From NCBI RefSeq assembly GCF_910592395.1, contig NC_088310.1, forward strand, positions 3,479,501-3,543,500: 64,000 nt of DNA, written 5' to 3'. This DNA is from Lineus longissimus. Its lineage: Eukaryota; Nemertea; Pilidiophora; Heteronemertea; Lineidae. Both the position numbers and the translations under genes were made by a program. This document shows positions 11,783 through 25,370 of this stretch, one piece after another (position 1 is the stretch's first letter; every line of letters starts with the position of its first letter). Below the pieces are notes generated by a model, which made no database searches, was not told the DNA's origin, and worked only from the letters and a program-made list of their open reading frames with translations.

Positions 11783-12660
11783 TGACTACATGTAGTTAGA
11801 AAATAGGTCATGGGTGTGGACGAGAATGAACACATTATAGGCTTTAAGCCATTGATGAATCAGTTTTTGCCTGTGGTTCAGGCCAGGTGGACAAGAGCTC
11901 CACATTAGCTGGACATTAGTCTCGTTATGTACTCCAATACAGTGATTGGAGTTTAGAGAGATGACAGGAAAGACCATCTTGACCCTGAATGTATTGACAT
12001 TGCTCGGCGGAGGCTACGGAGACAATGCCGCCGGAAGTTCAGTATGGGAAAGACTTGTAGTCTTGCCAATGTCTAATAATCCGAGAAGGTCCTCGGCGCA
12101 ACCACCCAGGCAAGGATCCCCCGACGGCGAGTTGTCGCCAAAACCGGGGAAACCTGCCGATTTCGACTACCGCCTTGTCTGGGATTTTGATGTAATATAT
12201 AGCTGTGGTTGTTTCTTTGTGATTGTGTTTTGTAATCTAACTTGCGGTTCGTAATAAATGGATGTTCATTACCATACTATAATAATATTTTTATCTTTAT
12301 TCTTGTCTGTCATCAATGAACTTCAGCACCAGTCAATGTGAACCCTCTAGCCCCCTTGGTCCGCGGGTACAGGCTCAGACTAACAATGGTTCGGCATTGT
12401 ACGATGTCACAATCAGACTACAGTGGACCGAAGCCAATATATGGGCCAAATCATTCCATGCTGCATATCACGATGTTACTTTAAAGCAGACACAGGTGAA
12501 TTTGCGATCCAAGGTGAACCGTGGACAATGTCTCACTCAGGCTGTGGTGGAGCGAATACTGTTGACAGCTTGGTCCCAAACTGTCCTCGGACTTGGCTCC
12601 CGTATGGCTGATAGTGACTTTGTCCATGGTTGGCCAACATCTTTGCTCGCAAACTGACCT
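11783..12660 (+). other. 3' flank of copy 2: AATAAA at 12253-12258 and conserved open stretches
   Basis: Frame 11946-12254 is open for 102 codons, and 12316-12657 is open for 113 codons and begins beside the poly(A) signal. The matching stretches of copy 1 are interrupted: a 1-bp deletion near 5818 for the first, and in-frame TAG codons near 6102 and 6198 for the second. They may be remnants of exons or simple UTR. I recognise no domain. Confidence 0.3.
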
Positions 12661-13750
12661 TAGTGTTCACGCCAGTGAACAGTGGTCTGATCAGTGTGCC
12701 TCATGAGAAGAAACATTTGGTAATAGAGCACATCGTCTGCAAAGCAGACCACCGAGAAATGGAGACGCATTTTAGCAGTGACTTGCATGGCATCGTTGCA
12801 ATGTTTTAACACTTGTGTTAGTGCGCATCAAAGGATTCCTGCCCTGTCAAATCTGGTGTGGAAGTAGAAACTGTCCCTCTGGAGAAAGTCTCTGGCCCTC
12901 TTGTATATGTTATAAGGTTCTATACCGGGTCAAGATGTTAACATACAACAACGCATTCGTTTTTAAAGTTAATTTATTTTTGATTAAACAGTAACCAGTA
13001 CATTGATTTGTCTATTAGAATAGGATAAATGACATACCACATGTATATTGAAACCATATTGCAAACACAATTGCATGCAGAGCATTATTAGTGTAGATAA
13101 AAACTTGTTCACGAGTAAAAGAACATTTTAAATGAGGCACAATTTTAGACGGCGGTTGACTGGCGGTTTCATGCAACCTTCCTATCAAAAATTGACCGTA
13201 AATGGCTCCACCATTTTTGTAAAAACGACCCCTCAAAGGAAATCCGTGCGATGTCATGGGCATGCTCTCCCATCAGAGGCAAATGGACCAGACTTGAGAT
13301 TCCAGGTTGAGATTCCCAAACATTATGCATGATTTCTGTATTGCCATGCTGAGGCTCTTTCATATACCAGTACATTTTCATTGGTCAAGTCTGCGTTTCT
13401 GTTGGGACACTCAAATACCGCCGTTATCATCAAGATTACACTTCATAAAATACATCGATTCTTAGTAATGTCATTAAAAGTTATGTTTTCCCAATATAGT
13501 ATACGGTTGGAGGAAATTCACGAAACGGTAAATTCCGTAATGAGTTCAGTTATCGGCTCACTTCCGAAATCGAAAGAATACGTGAAGTAAACTCTCTCTA
13601 GTTTTCGTGCAGCTGTAGAACCTCTCTTATGCTAGACGCCGAACTAGAGTCCCTCCTCCTCTATGCAGGTGACTTTAAAATGGCCTATAAGATTTGTTCG
13701 ACCCTGTGACGAACCTTTCGTCACCTGTTATTCATTTTTGTTGTCTGTTC
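12661..13750. other. Spacer between the duplicated block and calpain 1; contains a candidate calpain 1 poly(A) signal
   Basis: No gene is recognisable. On the - strand an AATAAA occurs at 12978-12973, about 770 bases beyond the calpain stop, and is the best candidate end of that transcript. The short + ORFs at 13132-13332 and 13381-13590 look incidental, as both lie antisense to the presumed 3' UTR. Confidence 0.4.
12973..12978 (-). terminator. Candidate poly(A) signal AATAAA for calpain 1
   Basis: AATAAA on the - strand, and the nearest one after the calpain 1 stop codon. A 3' UTR of about 780 bases is ordinary. No downstream GU-rich element was evaluated. Confidence 0.3.
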
Positions 13751-16700
13751 TTACAAGTAGATACAGGTCTTGATGAACTGAAATATCAGAGATACAAGTT
13801 TTATGCATTGCTTCAAAGGTACATGATAACATCCCATATGAAAATAATACTACTGCATCTTTGAATATTTAAAAAACATTTTTTTTAAAGAAGCTAGCTT
13901 ATTTTTTACACCGTGTATAACTGTAACGACTGTTACAACATGAAATACTCACCAGTTCTTTGTCGAGACCTAACTGGCCGCCTCGCTTCATGGCCTGGAT
14001 CGTTTCTAGAAATAAGATGAAATAATTTTAAGGCATGTGTCCATAAACAGAACGGTGCATTGAGTACGGTATTTTATCTTCTCACTGTAGATAAATTAGG
14101 GTTCTACACGTTTGAGTTTTAATGAACACTAGAAACCCCTTGCTCAATATCTCAATGATTTGAATTACAGATAAAACGAATTTTTGGCTGGCGTCTTTAT
14201 TTTCGCGGATTTGCAAAAAAACGGGGGTTTCGGAAATTGAAAATTATCAGGTCTGCAGTCATGGGAAGGCCTACCCCCCTGCAGTCAGTCATATCTCTGA
14301 CGGAAGTCTTACCGAAACAGGTCCGGAGTCGACAGCACAGGAGGATATAGTCATCAAACTCGATCTCGCCATCACTCGAGGCAAATCTCAGAACTGAACA
14401 ATGCAGGGCTGCGTTGCTCACCGTCAAACCTGTAAGGTAGACAAAACAGATTTAAAGTCGATGATAATTCTGATGATGTAGGTTTGTTAGTTTTCCATCT
14501 GGAGATTCGTAGCCTACAACAATTCAATAGATTACACATGATTACTGTTTCCTCCGTTTATGGGGATTCCACGTAACGAGTACTTATGATGACTTCGGTT
14601 ATAGACCGGGCCAGCCACCGCTTCTTAAGTAGGTCACGGTATTTGTAGTAGTCTGTGGCGTGTTTGGAGCATACGCACGTGTACGGCGTTTTGTGAAAAA
14701 CGTTGGAAAACTCACCGATATCCCTGAGGGCATTTCGAAGTTCAATTGAGGCAAGTTTCCCGCTTCTGTCCTCGTCATATTTCCGGAACGCCCTCTGCAA
14801 GTGAGCAGTAAAGAGACTAAGAAAAAGGTAAGAAACACCTGTCGACATCATCTTTTGATATAGAACTCATCGACAGGCCTTGTCCATTTGGCAGAACCGC
14901 AACACCTCCTGCTTCCTCGGGGGAAGACAATGCGGCATTTGGACGATTTCACTGAGCCCAAAATTGCTCTGCTCTTCCACTTTTCACAAAATGATATGTA
15001 TACTGGTTATCAAACTGGTTTATCAATGGTAAAATACCCTTCAACACAGTATCATATACGACGTTCATGTATAAATGGATGTAGCCAAATACCCATACCT
15101 GCCAAAGAGTGATGAGCTCATAAAGGTCCACGAACTCCTCACAGCCCAGCTTTCCGGATTCGTCCACATCCATGAGAGAGACCATACTCCGGCACGTCTC
15201 CAGGCTGAACCCGCCAAAGTCAAATTCTGAAAATGCCAAATTTCATATGTATATAATTGTTGCTAAGATTGTGTTTTTTTCTTTCCTGTTTATCCCTGGA
15301 TTTCGTTTGGTATGTTTTAATTCTGTTTCAATATGTTTTATCCACGTGCATTTTTAAGTACGGGGATAGCATGTATACCGGGTTCAAATTACTGTGCACC
15401 TTATGTATAGGTGGGGGAACAAAAAGCTCGAATGGCGAGTTCGTAGAGCCCACATCTGATGAACACCTCTCGCGTATGATACTCGCGCCCCCTATTTTAT
15501 GGCGAATATTCAGAAGATGCTCCCCTCACAATCATATGCAGCGCGTCGATCAACAATGCGATTCTAAGTTACACGTAGCCTACGTGGTACCTCACCGTTA
15601 GTTTCGAAAGTGCACAACCGAATTAATTTAACCCCAAAACCTTCAACAATGTTAGCCTTGAAAATCTGTTAGTTCCGAAAATGAATTAGGCCTACGTTAT
15701 TGGCTAGGCTACGCAATGCATCAGAAATAAGTAAACTGAAAAACCAAACCAGATTTATGGTTCGATTGCACTCTTATAGACCATCGGTCTCTCAAGCCAA
15801 AAAACCGGCTTAACAATCTGTCTTACAGATGGCCGTCTCCAAAGTTTGATGTTATCACTTTTTAAAACGTGCTTTTATAATAGTTAGCAAATATAAACCC
15901 TCCCTTTCACTTCTATATGGTCAGATTATATTCCGGCATAAAAAGCATCGTTGCTCTAGATACTTATACCCTTCTTGGCTGCAGGTCCAGCAGCCCGATT
16001 GGTTTGTTCTTTCTTTATTCGTTTCATGTAAAAAGACAATGGTTGGGTGAAGAAATGAATACATCTCTGACCCTATAAAAGTGAAATGAACGTAATAACC
16101 CTCCGTGTCTCAAAATGTTAACGGAAAATGATTACCACCAATGTATTACTTTACAGGCAATACTTACCATTTGAACCATCTAGAGGGGAAATGAGTTGAA
16201 AATCAGCATTATTGAGTCGCGTTTTGAACTGTCGTACACGTGGGTATGACAAAAGCTGCGTCTTTAGCCCGTTTTTCACAAACTTTTGAACGACGAACTT
16301 AAAGGCATGTAAATCTAATTTGAAGAGGTCATAAGGGGCCCATCAAACGTGGTCAGTACCATATTATATTTGAGACAGCGAAAGATCATGCCAGTGCGCA
16401 TCATTACGTTATTTTGGCCCGTACCTCGCAGTTAAGAGTTCAGGCCGAGCTCAACACACGGTCTATGTCTTTAAACAAAGCTGGCTCGCACCCTGGCCTA
16501 AATTTCCATTCTTCTTATCATTAGGGAATATCTTGATAACAACGACCCCCCCCCCCCCCGCTCCAACGAAACACTGCATTTATTCATTACAGAACAATAA
16601 CATTTCAACTTCCTGTGGTTTTCACGCCTTGAGCCGACATCCTCAGGAAAACAAAACAGGGGCAGACCACGGGCAGCCTGAAAAACATCCACTGCGACAA

Positions 16701-19700
16701 AGGCGAAGTCCGTGGGGTTGAAGTTGGACAACCTGGAGAGAGGAGCCAAGGACAGAAGACAGCGGAGAGGATTTGTGTTTGACCTATATGCCCCAAGGAG
16801 TTGTAAAAGCTGTAGCCTATACAATTCCATATTTGATAGGGTACTCAATTTTGTGGCCCACCCGATATGCCTCTTAATCGAGTGCTGACATTACAAGTAC
16901 GGTAGTGTCATAACCCTTATGATATGGTTTTATACACTTCCGAATAATTGGGCTTCTTTTATAAAAGATGTTAAATTGATAAACTCACGTTTCTTGTAGA
17001 CAGCATTTAGAAGCGCCATCAGCTCCTTGGCATCCATATCTTCGTCCTCTCCAGCCACCTTCAGGAAGATCCGGTGGAATTCCGCAGCTTGGGCCACCTC
17101 TGCGGGAGTCTTATCTTTTTGCTGCGAAAGGAATGAAGTTTTATATGAAAGTAATCTCGGCAACAAGATCAAGCGACAAGCTATTTCGTGGGAATCATTG
17201 TCCTGTCCATGGGGAAATCGCCGGCTTACTAGAACTACACTCCGGATGCAGTGAACCGGCCTCGTCCCTCAGCGTATGAGACTGTTTGAATAGGAGGAAA
17301 CAAATGGACTGCCCGGGAGTCTAACTGGAACAGCCCAGAGCAACTTTCTGCTGGATGGTCTGTCTCATATCCAGCAACAGGTGGTTGGTGACTACAACAA
17401 CGGGTTTTAATAGCGGGCTGTCGGTTCACCTCTACTTTAGTATAAAAAATGAATGTATCTAGATCTGAGGAGTATTTACGTCAATTTCATGCATTCCGCT
17501 TTCCTCGTCCATCGGCCTGGAAAAAGAATAGGAGCAATAACAAATGTGGCTAACACGTACATTTGTTTTGTGACAATCAGCAATGCAACAGACAGTATGA
17601 TAAACCGGTTTTGCATTGAACACCACGAATATCAAGGAGTCTATTAAAGGCCTCCGCCGTTCGTTTAAAATTTGAAGTTTGTAATTGAATTTGAAAATTT
17701 CCAATTGCATGGTAACTGCGCTGCGGCACTATTAAAGTAAGTGCATTTTTTATTTTCTGAGCTGCCAGTAAATACGAACGGAGTGCCCCTTCAATGAGTC
17801 TATTAAAGTTCCTCAAGACTGCATGGCGAACTTACACAGAATGGTGTTCCTTCTCCGAGAAGATCCTCAACAGGAAGTTCGCATCTTCATTGGCTTTGAA
17901 TGTGGAGGGGACAATGACGTAATTTCCGGGTGGGACTTTGAATCGGTTGCAGATGCCACGGGAGTTGATAAAGGAGCTAGACCGTGCGTAGGCTTTGTGT
18001 TCCAGGAAGAATCCCTTTGGTAAGGGACTAGGTGGGGTTGTCAAATATTCGTCTGGCACCTGGAAATAATACAACTAGCTGAAGTTCTAAATCCTACTCT
18101 GAGAGCTGGAAACAGTGAGGGTAAACAGACGACGCCGTATGCTTATCCATTGATATTACAGTGCCGAAACGATTTCGTAAGAAAAAAATTACATTATTTT
18201 CGATTCGCTTTCATCGTGGATATCATACATTAAAGGAGCATGCAAATGACCTATTTTGCAGTTTGGAGGTTTGTTATACCTGGTAAATGGCGAATCCGAT
18301 TGTTCGCATGCCACCTCCTTCCTGTTTCTTCTTCCTGCGGTCCTTCTGCATTAAGCCAATGATGATAGTGCTTGTGTCCTGATCATCATCTTCGTCGGGG
18401 TCCTCGACTTTGATATAAACTTGAGGATTAGCCCAGAAGGTATCTAAATGAGAGGAAATGAGAGTTACGAACTACGATATCCGCTATATAGATACAGACT
18501 CGCTTTACGAAAAATAACAGTATCAAGTAGTTTGTAATGTTGGGTTAAAATCAGACTTACGATTTTACATGTCATGTTCGTTCATTGAATCCGACTAGAA
18601 GACATTACACGACATTAGGGTGAAAACTGACATCATGAATCTTCCAATGATATTAAAAGATTCTGGTCCTATGTAGAACGCTCTTTAGAAACGACTACGT
18701 GTAGATCGTTCTTCAATTCACTGTTGTGACATGTTAAACGTGGCGTCACAATAGTGTCAATGTGAACTCGACCCAACAAAAGATGTAACAAAACTGCAAA
18801 TCACAAACCTGGGAAGTTACGGCAACCACCAGCAGTGACATTCGCCCATGAGTGAGACTCCTCGTGGGCCTCCCATCTAATCTTCTTTCCCTTTGGGTCG
18901 TCATTTTTTGCCGAGTCGGGACCCAGAGCGCACAGCTCCACCTTTTGGAAGTATTTGATGAAATCTTGGTAGCACATCCTAAAATATAGAATTGGTATCT
19001 CAATACATGCATTCTCAGTGAAAAGTACGGGACCTTATACCAGGAAAAGCAGGGAGGAGTAATTCGCAATCAGGCAAGGACAACCAGCAGGCCGACCTAG
19101 CTGTTTCATTGTATTCCGACCAAATTCTTTAGCGATATATACATGTACGTTTTATATCAAATAAGTCCTTTAAAGAGTGAAATAAAATGGCTATTTTTAT
19201 GTAAACTATGGAAAACAACCTATGTGTGGGTTCTATGCACCAATATGTGCTTTAAATGTCCGCTCTAATTGCTTATCCAAGTACTTTTGTCACATGGTGC
19301 CGCTGAGTGGAGATCTTGCCCAGCGTCTCAAAAACGAAATTAAGAAGTCTTAAGCGTCCACTGGCGAGGCAATGAGCTCCTCTGCGTGCTGAGGTTGAAC
19401 TCGTATGACACTTACCAGAATTCACCATCGTCGTCGTAACTTATTCCAATGCTCTTCTTCTCCTCTTCAGGCATCATCTTCCATTCTTTAGAGCTGGGAA
19501 AATAAGAGAGAAACATGTAATTCAAAGCCTGAGAGAAATGGTAAGTTACCCTCAAAACACTGTCGTTACACAGACCGAGACCTTCAGGACGAAATGTACT
19601 TCTCTGTCATCCAAGGATTTGTAAGGATACATGCCGGTCTATCGAAAGCAATGACCGCAGATCTTTGCACCATCATTGAATATTTCATTGTGTATTCATT

Positions 19701-22700
19701 GTGAAGTCCGTTGCTTTAGATTGACGAATTGAGTCGCATGTCTTATCGAAACCAACGGCCGTATGTCTTTGCATATACATGTACATGTATCTTTTTTCCC
19801 CGGACATGATATCATGAATTCTCGGCCTGCACTCTAAATCAACAACAAATTCAAAGCAGTGAAACACTTACTCATCTCCCCATGCACCTTCCCACTCACG
19901 TTCGTTACCCCACGGGTTGCGGATTCGAACCAGTTCAACCTGCTGGCCATTCCTCAAAGTTGCCTAAAAGAGAAACAGCCGTAAATAAATTACATTTAAT
20001 ATGATTAAATATGATATCAAATAACATAAAGTTTATCATTAGAGTGAATAGAAATAATATTGATGCAAAATAAACTATTGATAATTCTGGCATTTTGCTC
20101 AGAGCGAGTCCAAATTTCAAACATCCCGGTGTTTAGCTCAACTGACGATCAGCTATGCTTCGTATACCTGTACGTGTTCAAAAGTACTTTATTTGGCCTT
20201 CCAGGGTGTTCTAAAAAGGTAACCAAGATGGGCGAGCACTCCATGCGGTAATTAAGTCCATACTCACCTTAACCACGTTAGTAATACTGTAAGCATGGCC
20301 CATAACCAGTCCCATGTCTCCTTTGGCTTCAACTTCACCGGGCTGAAAAAGCAAGGTATAGAAAACATTGTTTGGGAATAAAAGACAATTCTGGGTGCCG
20401 AAACGGTTTTTGTTTTGTTCAGTCAGGGCCTTTTTCTCAAATGAGCCGCTAAAGTCGCTGAATGATTTTACAGGCCTTCGTCCTACATTACCTTAGCATT
20501 TATACTGCATCCCATCAAGGATCGCCTATCGTTTGCTCTCTTCATAATGTTGAACAAGTCGGGCTGGGCTTTTCCACCTTTAATGTTGATGACTTCGGTT
20601 ACGCCCCCTGTGAAATCCTCCATCGCCTCGCTGGTCTGACCTCCTTTCAGGTTCTCATAGCTACCGTTCAATCTGAGGAATGGATAGATGCAAACAATAA
20701 GTCGTAGGTCACTTTTGTTAGTTTAAAGAGACATCTTGGCCTTGAATTTAGGTGGCCAGGAGATTAATGTGCCAACTCGCCACTTTGTGCAGCCACATGC
20801 AGCGTCTCACCAATGTTATCTCTAATAACGATTTTCGCTAGTGATATAGAAGTACCACTGTAATCGAAATCTATGTCAGATTTACCCCATTTTCGTTTCC
20901 AAAATGACAAATGCAAATGGCCCAAACATGGTAATCGGAAATGGCATTATTGTGAAGAGAATTGCCGATAAAGATTAAATTTCAAAACCTATATTGTAAA
21001 ATCTTGAAACATTATACATTTTTGTACTCACTTGGCATATGCTTTCTCCAATAGTGCGGACCAGAATTCGTTGTGCTGGTCAGAATGCATGAAAATGAGG
21101 TCCATTGGTCTGTCCTGTTTCCCTGTGTACCTTATGGGTAGCCTGTCGTCGACCAAGACGTCCTTCCATTCTCCGTACTGCCAGAAGCTAAACTTGATGC
21201 AACCGGTGCTGAAGTCCTGTTCGGGTGAGATGACCTTCTGAAGAAGCTCGTCGTGGAGGGAGAGGGAGGCTACGGCGGCCAACAGCCAGCAGTCGCCTGG
21301 AGAAGAATGGAAGGGAGGGATGTAGTTTTTATCATGAATGACCATCCCAGAGCCCCAAAGTGCCTGATACTATCCTTAAGCCCCAAAGTGCCTCCTGAGG
21401 ATAGGGGATCAGTGGTTCCTCTCGCCGTCACCGCCTTGAAACAGTTGTGGTAGAGGAGAGCGAGAGATCAGTGAACCCCAGACTTCGGGTTGGAAACATG
21501 AAAAGACGTTAGAGTGAAAAAAAAGTCATCGTAATTCTTATGTGTATCCGTTCTAGTGGAAATGAAAGCGTTATACATGTATGTGACAAGACGAACTCTA
21601 TGTATGCGGAGCCAGGGCCATAAAACTGACTTACCGAGAGCTCCCTGCATGACATCAAAACGGCTACCACCGCCAACAAACAACTGAGGATCTGAACAGA
21701 TTTCCTGGCAAAGTAAAATGAGAAGATGGTCATTTTACAATTATTACTGAGAGGTGTTTGTTGCAAGAATATATGAAACAAATAATCGATGGAAAAGAGG
21801 TTAGAAATTTTTTTACGATCCTCGTTGTGGTTGTATTTTACGAATTAAACACATTTTGATGGCCCACTGTTCAACTCAAATTAAACGATCTAATGCTCGC
21901 CCATTCAAAAGAAGATACGCTGTTTTCGAAATGACTCCCATCCATTGCTTGATCCATGCAGATAACCGAAGCCAGTGCAAGGACCCAGACTTTGAAAGGG
22001 GAACCCCGCTGTCTTTCAGACACGCACGGTGCATGCAGGCGCTTCCATGATTTTTACAACTTGAGGACGACGAAGAGCCGTATTTATAGTTTATTTTTAC
22101 CTACCGAGGGTCGCTTCCAATGTGGCGACTGTGGCATCTGGATCGATGGGAAAATTGACTTATCGTCTGCTGGAAACTCGGGGTCCTCCCAGAGTTGGCC
22201 ACTTGCCCGGCAAGCAGCAACGATGTCATCATAGTTCTGTTTGCCACTGTAACCTCGGGTTGGAGGCGCAACCTCAACTCTAGCCCTGGTAGAAGCCTTG
22301 GGCTTGCTCCTTTTAAGAGAAATTACACAATGAAAACGGAAGATTTAAATATGAAACTGTTTTTCAAGACATCAGGGTCTGGTTGTTAGAAAGCATGTTA
22401 GCTCATAACATCATGTTGACTTGTTGTTACATGTACATGTACATGTATTGGTCTCAATAGCCAATGATCTGCTTCATAGTTAATTGGTAACAGAATACAT
22501 GACAAATACAAATTTTGTAATGTAACAACGTTATTCGACCCATTACTGTAATCGTTAAACGGTGACAAACTAGGCCTACAATCTACTGTAGGGCCTACAT
22601 ACACACATGGTGAAACAAAATTATTGGACTTGCACCTTCATAGCATGCATTTTTTTCAATATAGGCCTATGCACGAACTAGTGGTTGGGGTGGAAATACA

Positions 22701-23705
22701 TGTACAGCTGTTCAGTAATTCTAATTACAATACATGTACATCATCGGCACTATTCGTGCTTGTGTCAGGAAGATTTATCACAAGTCAAAGAAACCACCAA
22801 TCTTACCCCCTTGTTCTTGCCGATAACCCATTTAAAATTCTCAAGGCCGTGCAAGATTAGCATCTAATGTGTTTTGTGCTTTGATGGCTTAGAATAAGAC
22901 AAAGGGCCTTGCTAGCTACGGTTGATGATCAAGTCAAGGACACTCCCTAGTTGACATTACTTTAAACTGGACGCTTGACGTATTATTCAACAAACAAACC
23001 ATTGGCCTATACAATTAGAGAAATACATGTACATACACGCACATATATTTCCTCATAAAAGAATGAAATATTTCACAGATTAAAGTAAAATGTGATATCA
23101 TTATAATGTTATTGTTGAGGAATTTTGTCGGCCGAAAAAAAGTGACTGACATTGAAATATGCCTGTTCTTATGTGTAATACGGCAATAGAAGATTTTTAA
23201 CCCGTACTTTCCTCAAAACTATGAAAATAATTTGACGACCCTTTAAAGATAAGGTCGCGGCAACCTCTCTCAGAACTGACGAAGCCTATTTTGAAGGTCG
23301 TCGAAGTTGGCAAAGTCAGGCAAAGACGAGTCCAACGCCGCCTTATTTTTTACTACGGATAATAATAATGTACTTCTATTCACAGTTTATACCTTATATA
23401 TTCATATACTCCATTGTCTTATCTAACGTTACAACATTATGATAAGCAATAGCACACCAAAGGTATTTGGACACACAATGCCATTCAGGGTGAAGGACAA
23501 CACGGGAAACGCCCCGTGTTGACACCTGCCCGATAGGCCTATGTACAAGACCGTGCACACTGATGTCCCGAACATTTTTAACACCAAAACATAGATGTGT
23601 TTTTGGACAAAGTCCCTTAAGTAAAAATTGCTAAAGCTCTCTCCCACCACCACAAAATGTAAATGTAAACTCCGCTCACCTCTTAAACAAATTTCCAAAA
23701 CCCAT
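13751..23705 (-). CDS. Calpain 1: classical calpain with PC1-PC2-CBSW-PEF domains, 707 aa
   Basis: Ca2+-activated cytosolic cysteine protease. Eighteen coding exons, all GT-AG and phase-consistent: 23705-23680, 22309-22105, 21704-21635, 21296-21032, 20672-20492, 20342-20268, 19963-19872, 19493-19416, 18978-18809, 18443-18280, 18059-17836, 17516-17480, 17121-16989, 15226-15099, 14794-14716, 14429-14313, 14005-13953, 13777-13751. The triad is Cys103 (GDCWLLAA), His265 (GHAYS) and Asn290 (RNPWG). CBSW spans about 331-515, with an acidic loop DPDEDDDQD. The penta-EF-hand domain spans about 530-707, with good loops [12 protein letters not shown] and [12 protein letters not shown]. The ATG follows an in-frame TAA. 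Length fits classical calpains (about 700 aa). Vertebrate one-to-one orthology cannot be assigned; CAPN9-like and other classical types are all possible. Exon 1 (MGFGNLFKR) is the least certain. Confidence 0.9.
15227..16988. other. Long calpain 1 intron, no gene seen
   Basis: This 1.76-kb intron separates the EF1-region exon from the exon with the second EF-hand. It holds a poly-C run (16546-16559) next to open but unconvincing ORFs. I recognise no element or RNA. Confidence 0.5.
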
Positions 23706-25341
23706 TTTGAGATTAAGTTAGAAAAGAGATAGAACTACATGTATCAGTGTCCTCCTAAACTTGGAAATAGACCAACCCTGTTCCTGGCTGGCTGTGTTGG
23801 TTGTGCAGAGACGTGCACAGGGACACCACTTATCTGGCCTTAAGGGACCGCACAATTCACGGTAACGTAATGCCAACACACCAAGCTGTGGATCGTTATT
23901 CAACCGTAAAGCCATTGTGCGTGCGTGTGGCGATAGCAGTTGTGACGAATATCTCACCTTGATTATTAATATCCTAAGATCATCAGTAACCATTGCCATG
24001 GTTACTCAATCAGAACTACGTGTACTTATAAACAACTTTTGCCTCGTTTACCCTGGGTGAAGCAGCCACTGCGTTGTAATTAGACACATTGTGCCGGGCT
24101 GTCATCTAGAATTCGCCGCAGCACAGTTTTTACACCGTTGGTGAAGGTAGTATCAGCCACGGACTTCTTTAGACTTAACAACCTCTGGAATCACCAACCT
24201 TTTCAAAATAGTTGTGTGGGGGGGGGGGGGGGGGGAAGGCAATGCGTGGACAAATAATGGACGCTTATCATATCATTAATCATCTTGAGTTAACCTTCCT
24301 TGGATCAAGGAAGTTTAAAAACCTCCTTGCGTGGATCCATAGAATATTTCTCTTGACGCGATCGCCTCCTTCTCCATCAACGTTCCCTTCTTTTTACTCA
24401 ATTGTGAGATTTAGACATTCCGCAGCTGAGTTGAAGAGAAAAGGGCGACGCTGGGGTCCTGAAAATCGGAGAGTTTGTATGTGTCAAATTGACAAACTCT
24501 TGTCTGTTACTCACACTCTCTGAAGACTTTTTCAAAATATTCTCTCACGGGCAGTATATTAACACGGCCCCGTATTGTGTCAAACTCTGACATGTCTCAT
24601 GAAAACGCTGAATCATCATTGGAACTTTTTCAAATTCACTTATGACAATGACAAGATATAGGACTACACTTCTGTAAAATTTGATGAATCTCCCAGGATT
24701 GATTTTCTTTTAAATCACGCAAATGTATGTATAGAGAATGTACACGGACCCTATCGCATATTTATTTGTCCTGAGCCCGCTCCTGGCACCCCTGCCGTTG
24801 ACCATAATACTACACAGTACGTACACAAAACGTCACCAGTAATGCAGTGAGAATTTGCACTGTATATAAGGGTCCTGGAATGCAAGTATGTTGGAATAAA
24901 GATAAGCTGTGATCGGCAACGACCGTCAGCACCATGTTTGGGTTTCATGGACTATAACTCGTCCCCCGTTTCCCCCCTAGAAAGGGGGGAAAATTACACC
25001 CCAAGACGGGGTAATTTTTAATAGCATTCCGCGAAGATGACGTCACTGCAGCTGCTGCCCTCTATTTCCCCATCGCTGAATTACAGGCAATGTCGGACAA
25101 ACATGCGGTTTCGTAATGGATTCAGGCTTTCTAACTAGGGCAGTTAGATTCAATCTGGCACATGTCCGAGTGTTGGAAATACTACATAATTGTTCTGAAT
25201 ATTTCTCTCTCTGACTCTATGGTATCATTCATGCTAAAAACAATGCAGGGTCAAAGATAATTGACTTTGAAATAAGCTCAAATGCGTAGAAATAAGTGTC
25301 GATGTCTGACTGTCACGTGACTAAAACGTCATCAATATCTT

Positions 25342-25370
25342 ATGCAAATGACCTTGTGAGCTATAAATAG
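25342..25370 (+). promoter_or_regulatory. Octamer plus TATA-like core promoter motif
   Basis: ATGCAAAT (25342-25349) is followed after about 12 bases by CTATAAATAG (25361-25370). The pair resembles the octamer-TATA arrangement of some histone and other strong promoters. No clear product follows; the next 300 bases hold only a short ORF (25474-25677). A chance match in AT-rich DNA is quite possible, and a similar ATGCAAATGACCT word also occurs in a calpain 1 intron near 18241. Confidence 0.25.

Larger units (their letters stand above)
6483..12573. repeat. Tandem segmental duplication, copy 2
   Basis: Second unit of the array, in direct orientation, matching 322-6284. It contains the broken glycosyltransferase exons and an open nested GPCR. 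It differs from copy 1 by a 367-bp insertion at 8184-8550, loss of the (TG)n/poly-G tract, a roughly 20-bp deletion near 11827 and scattered substitutions. The high similarity, including in introns, implies a recent event or ongoing conversion. Confidence 0.9.

Noticed and set aside
16498-16848. 116-codon - ORF in a calpain 1 intron
   Set aside because: It contains a poly-C/G tract translated as Gly and has no homology I recognise.
19914-19936. tRNA B-box-like word GGATTCGAACC
   Set aside because: It lies within the calpain 1 exon that codes for the RNPWG region and has no A box or cloverleaf.
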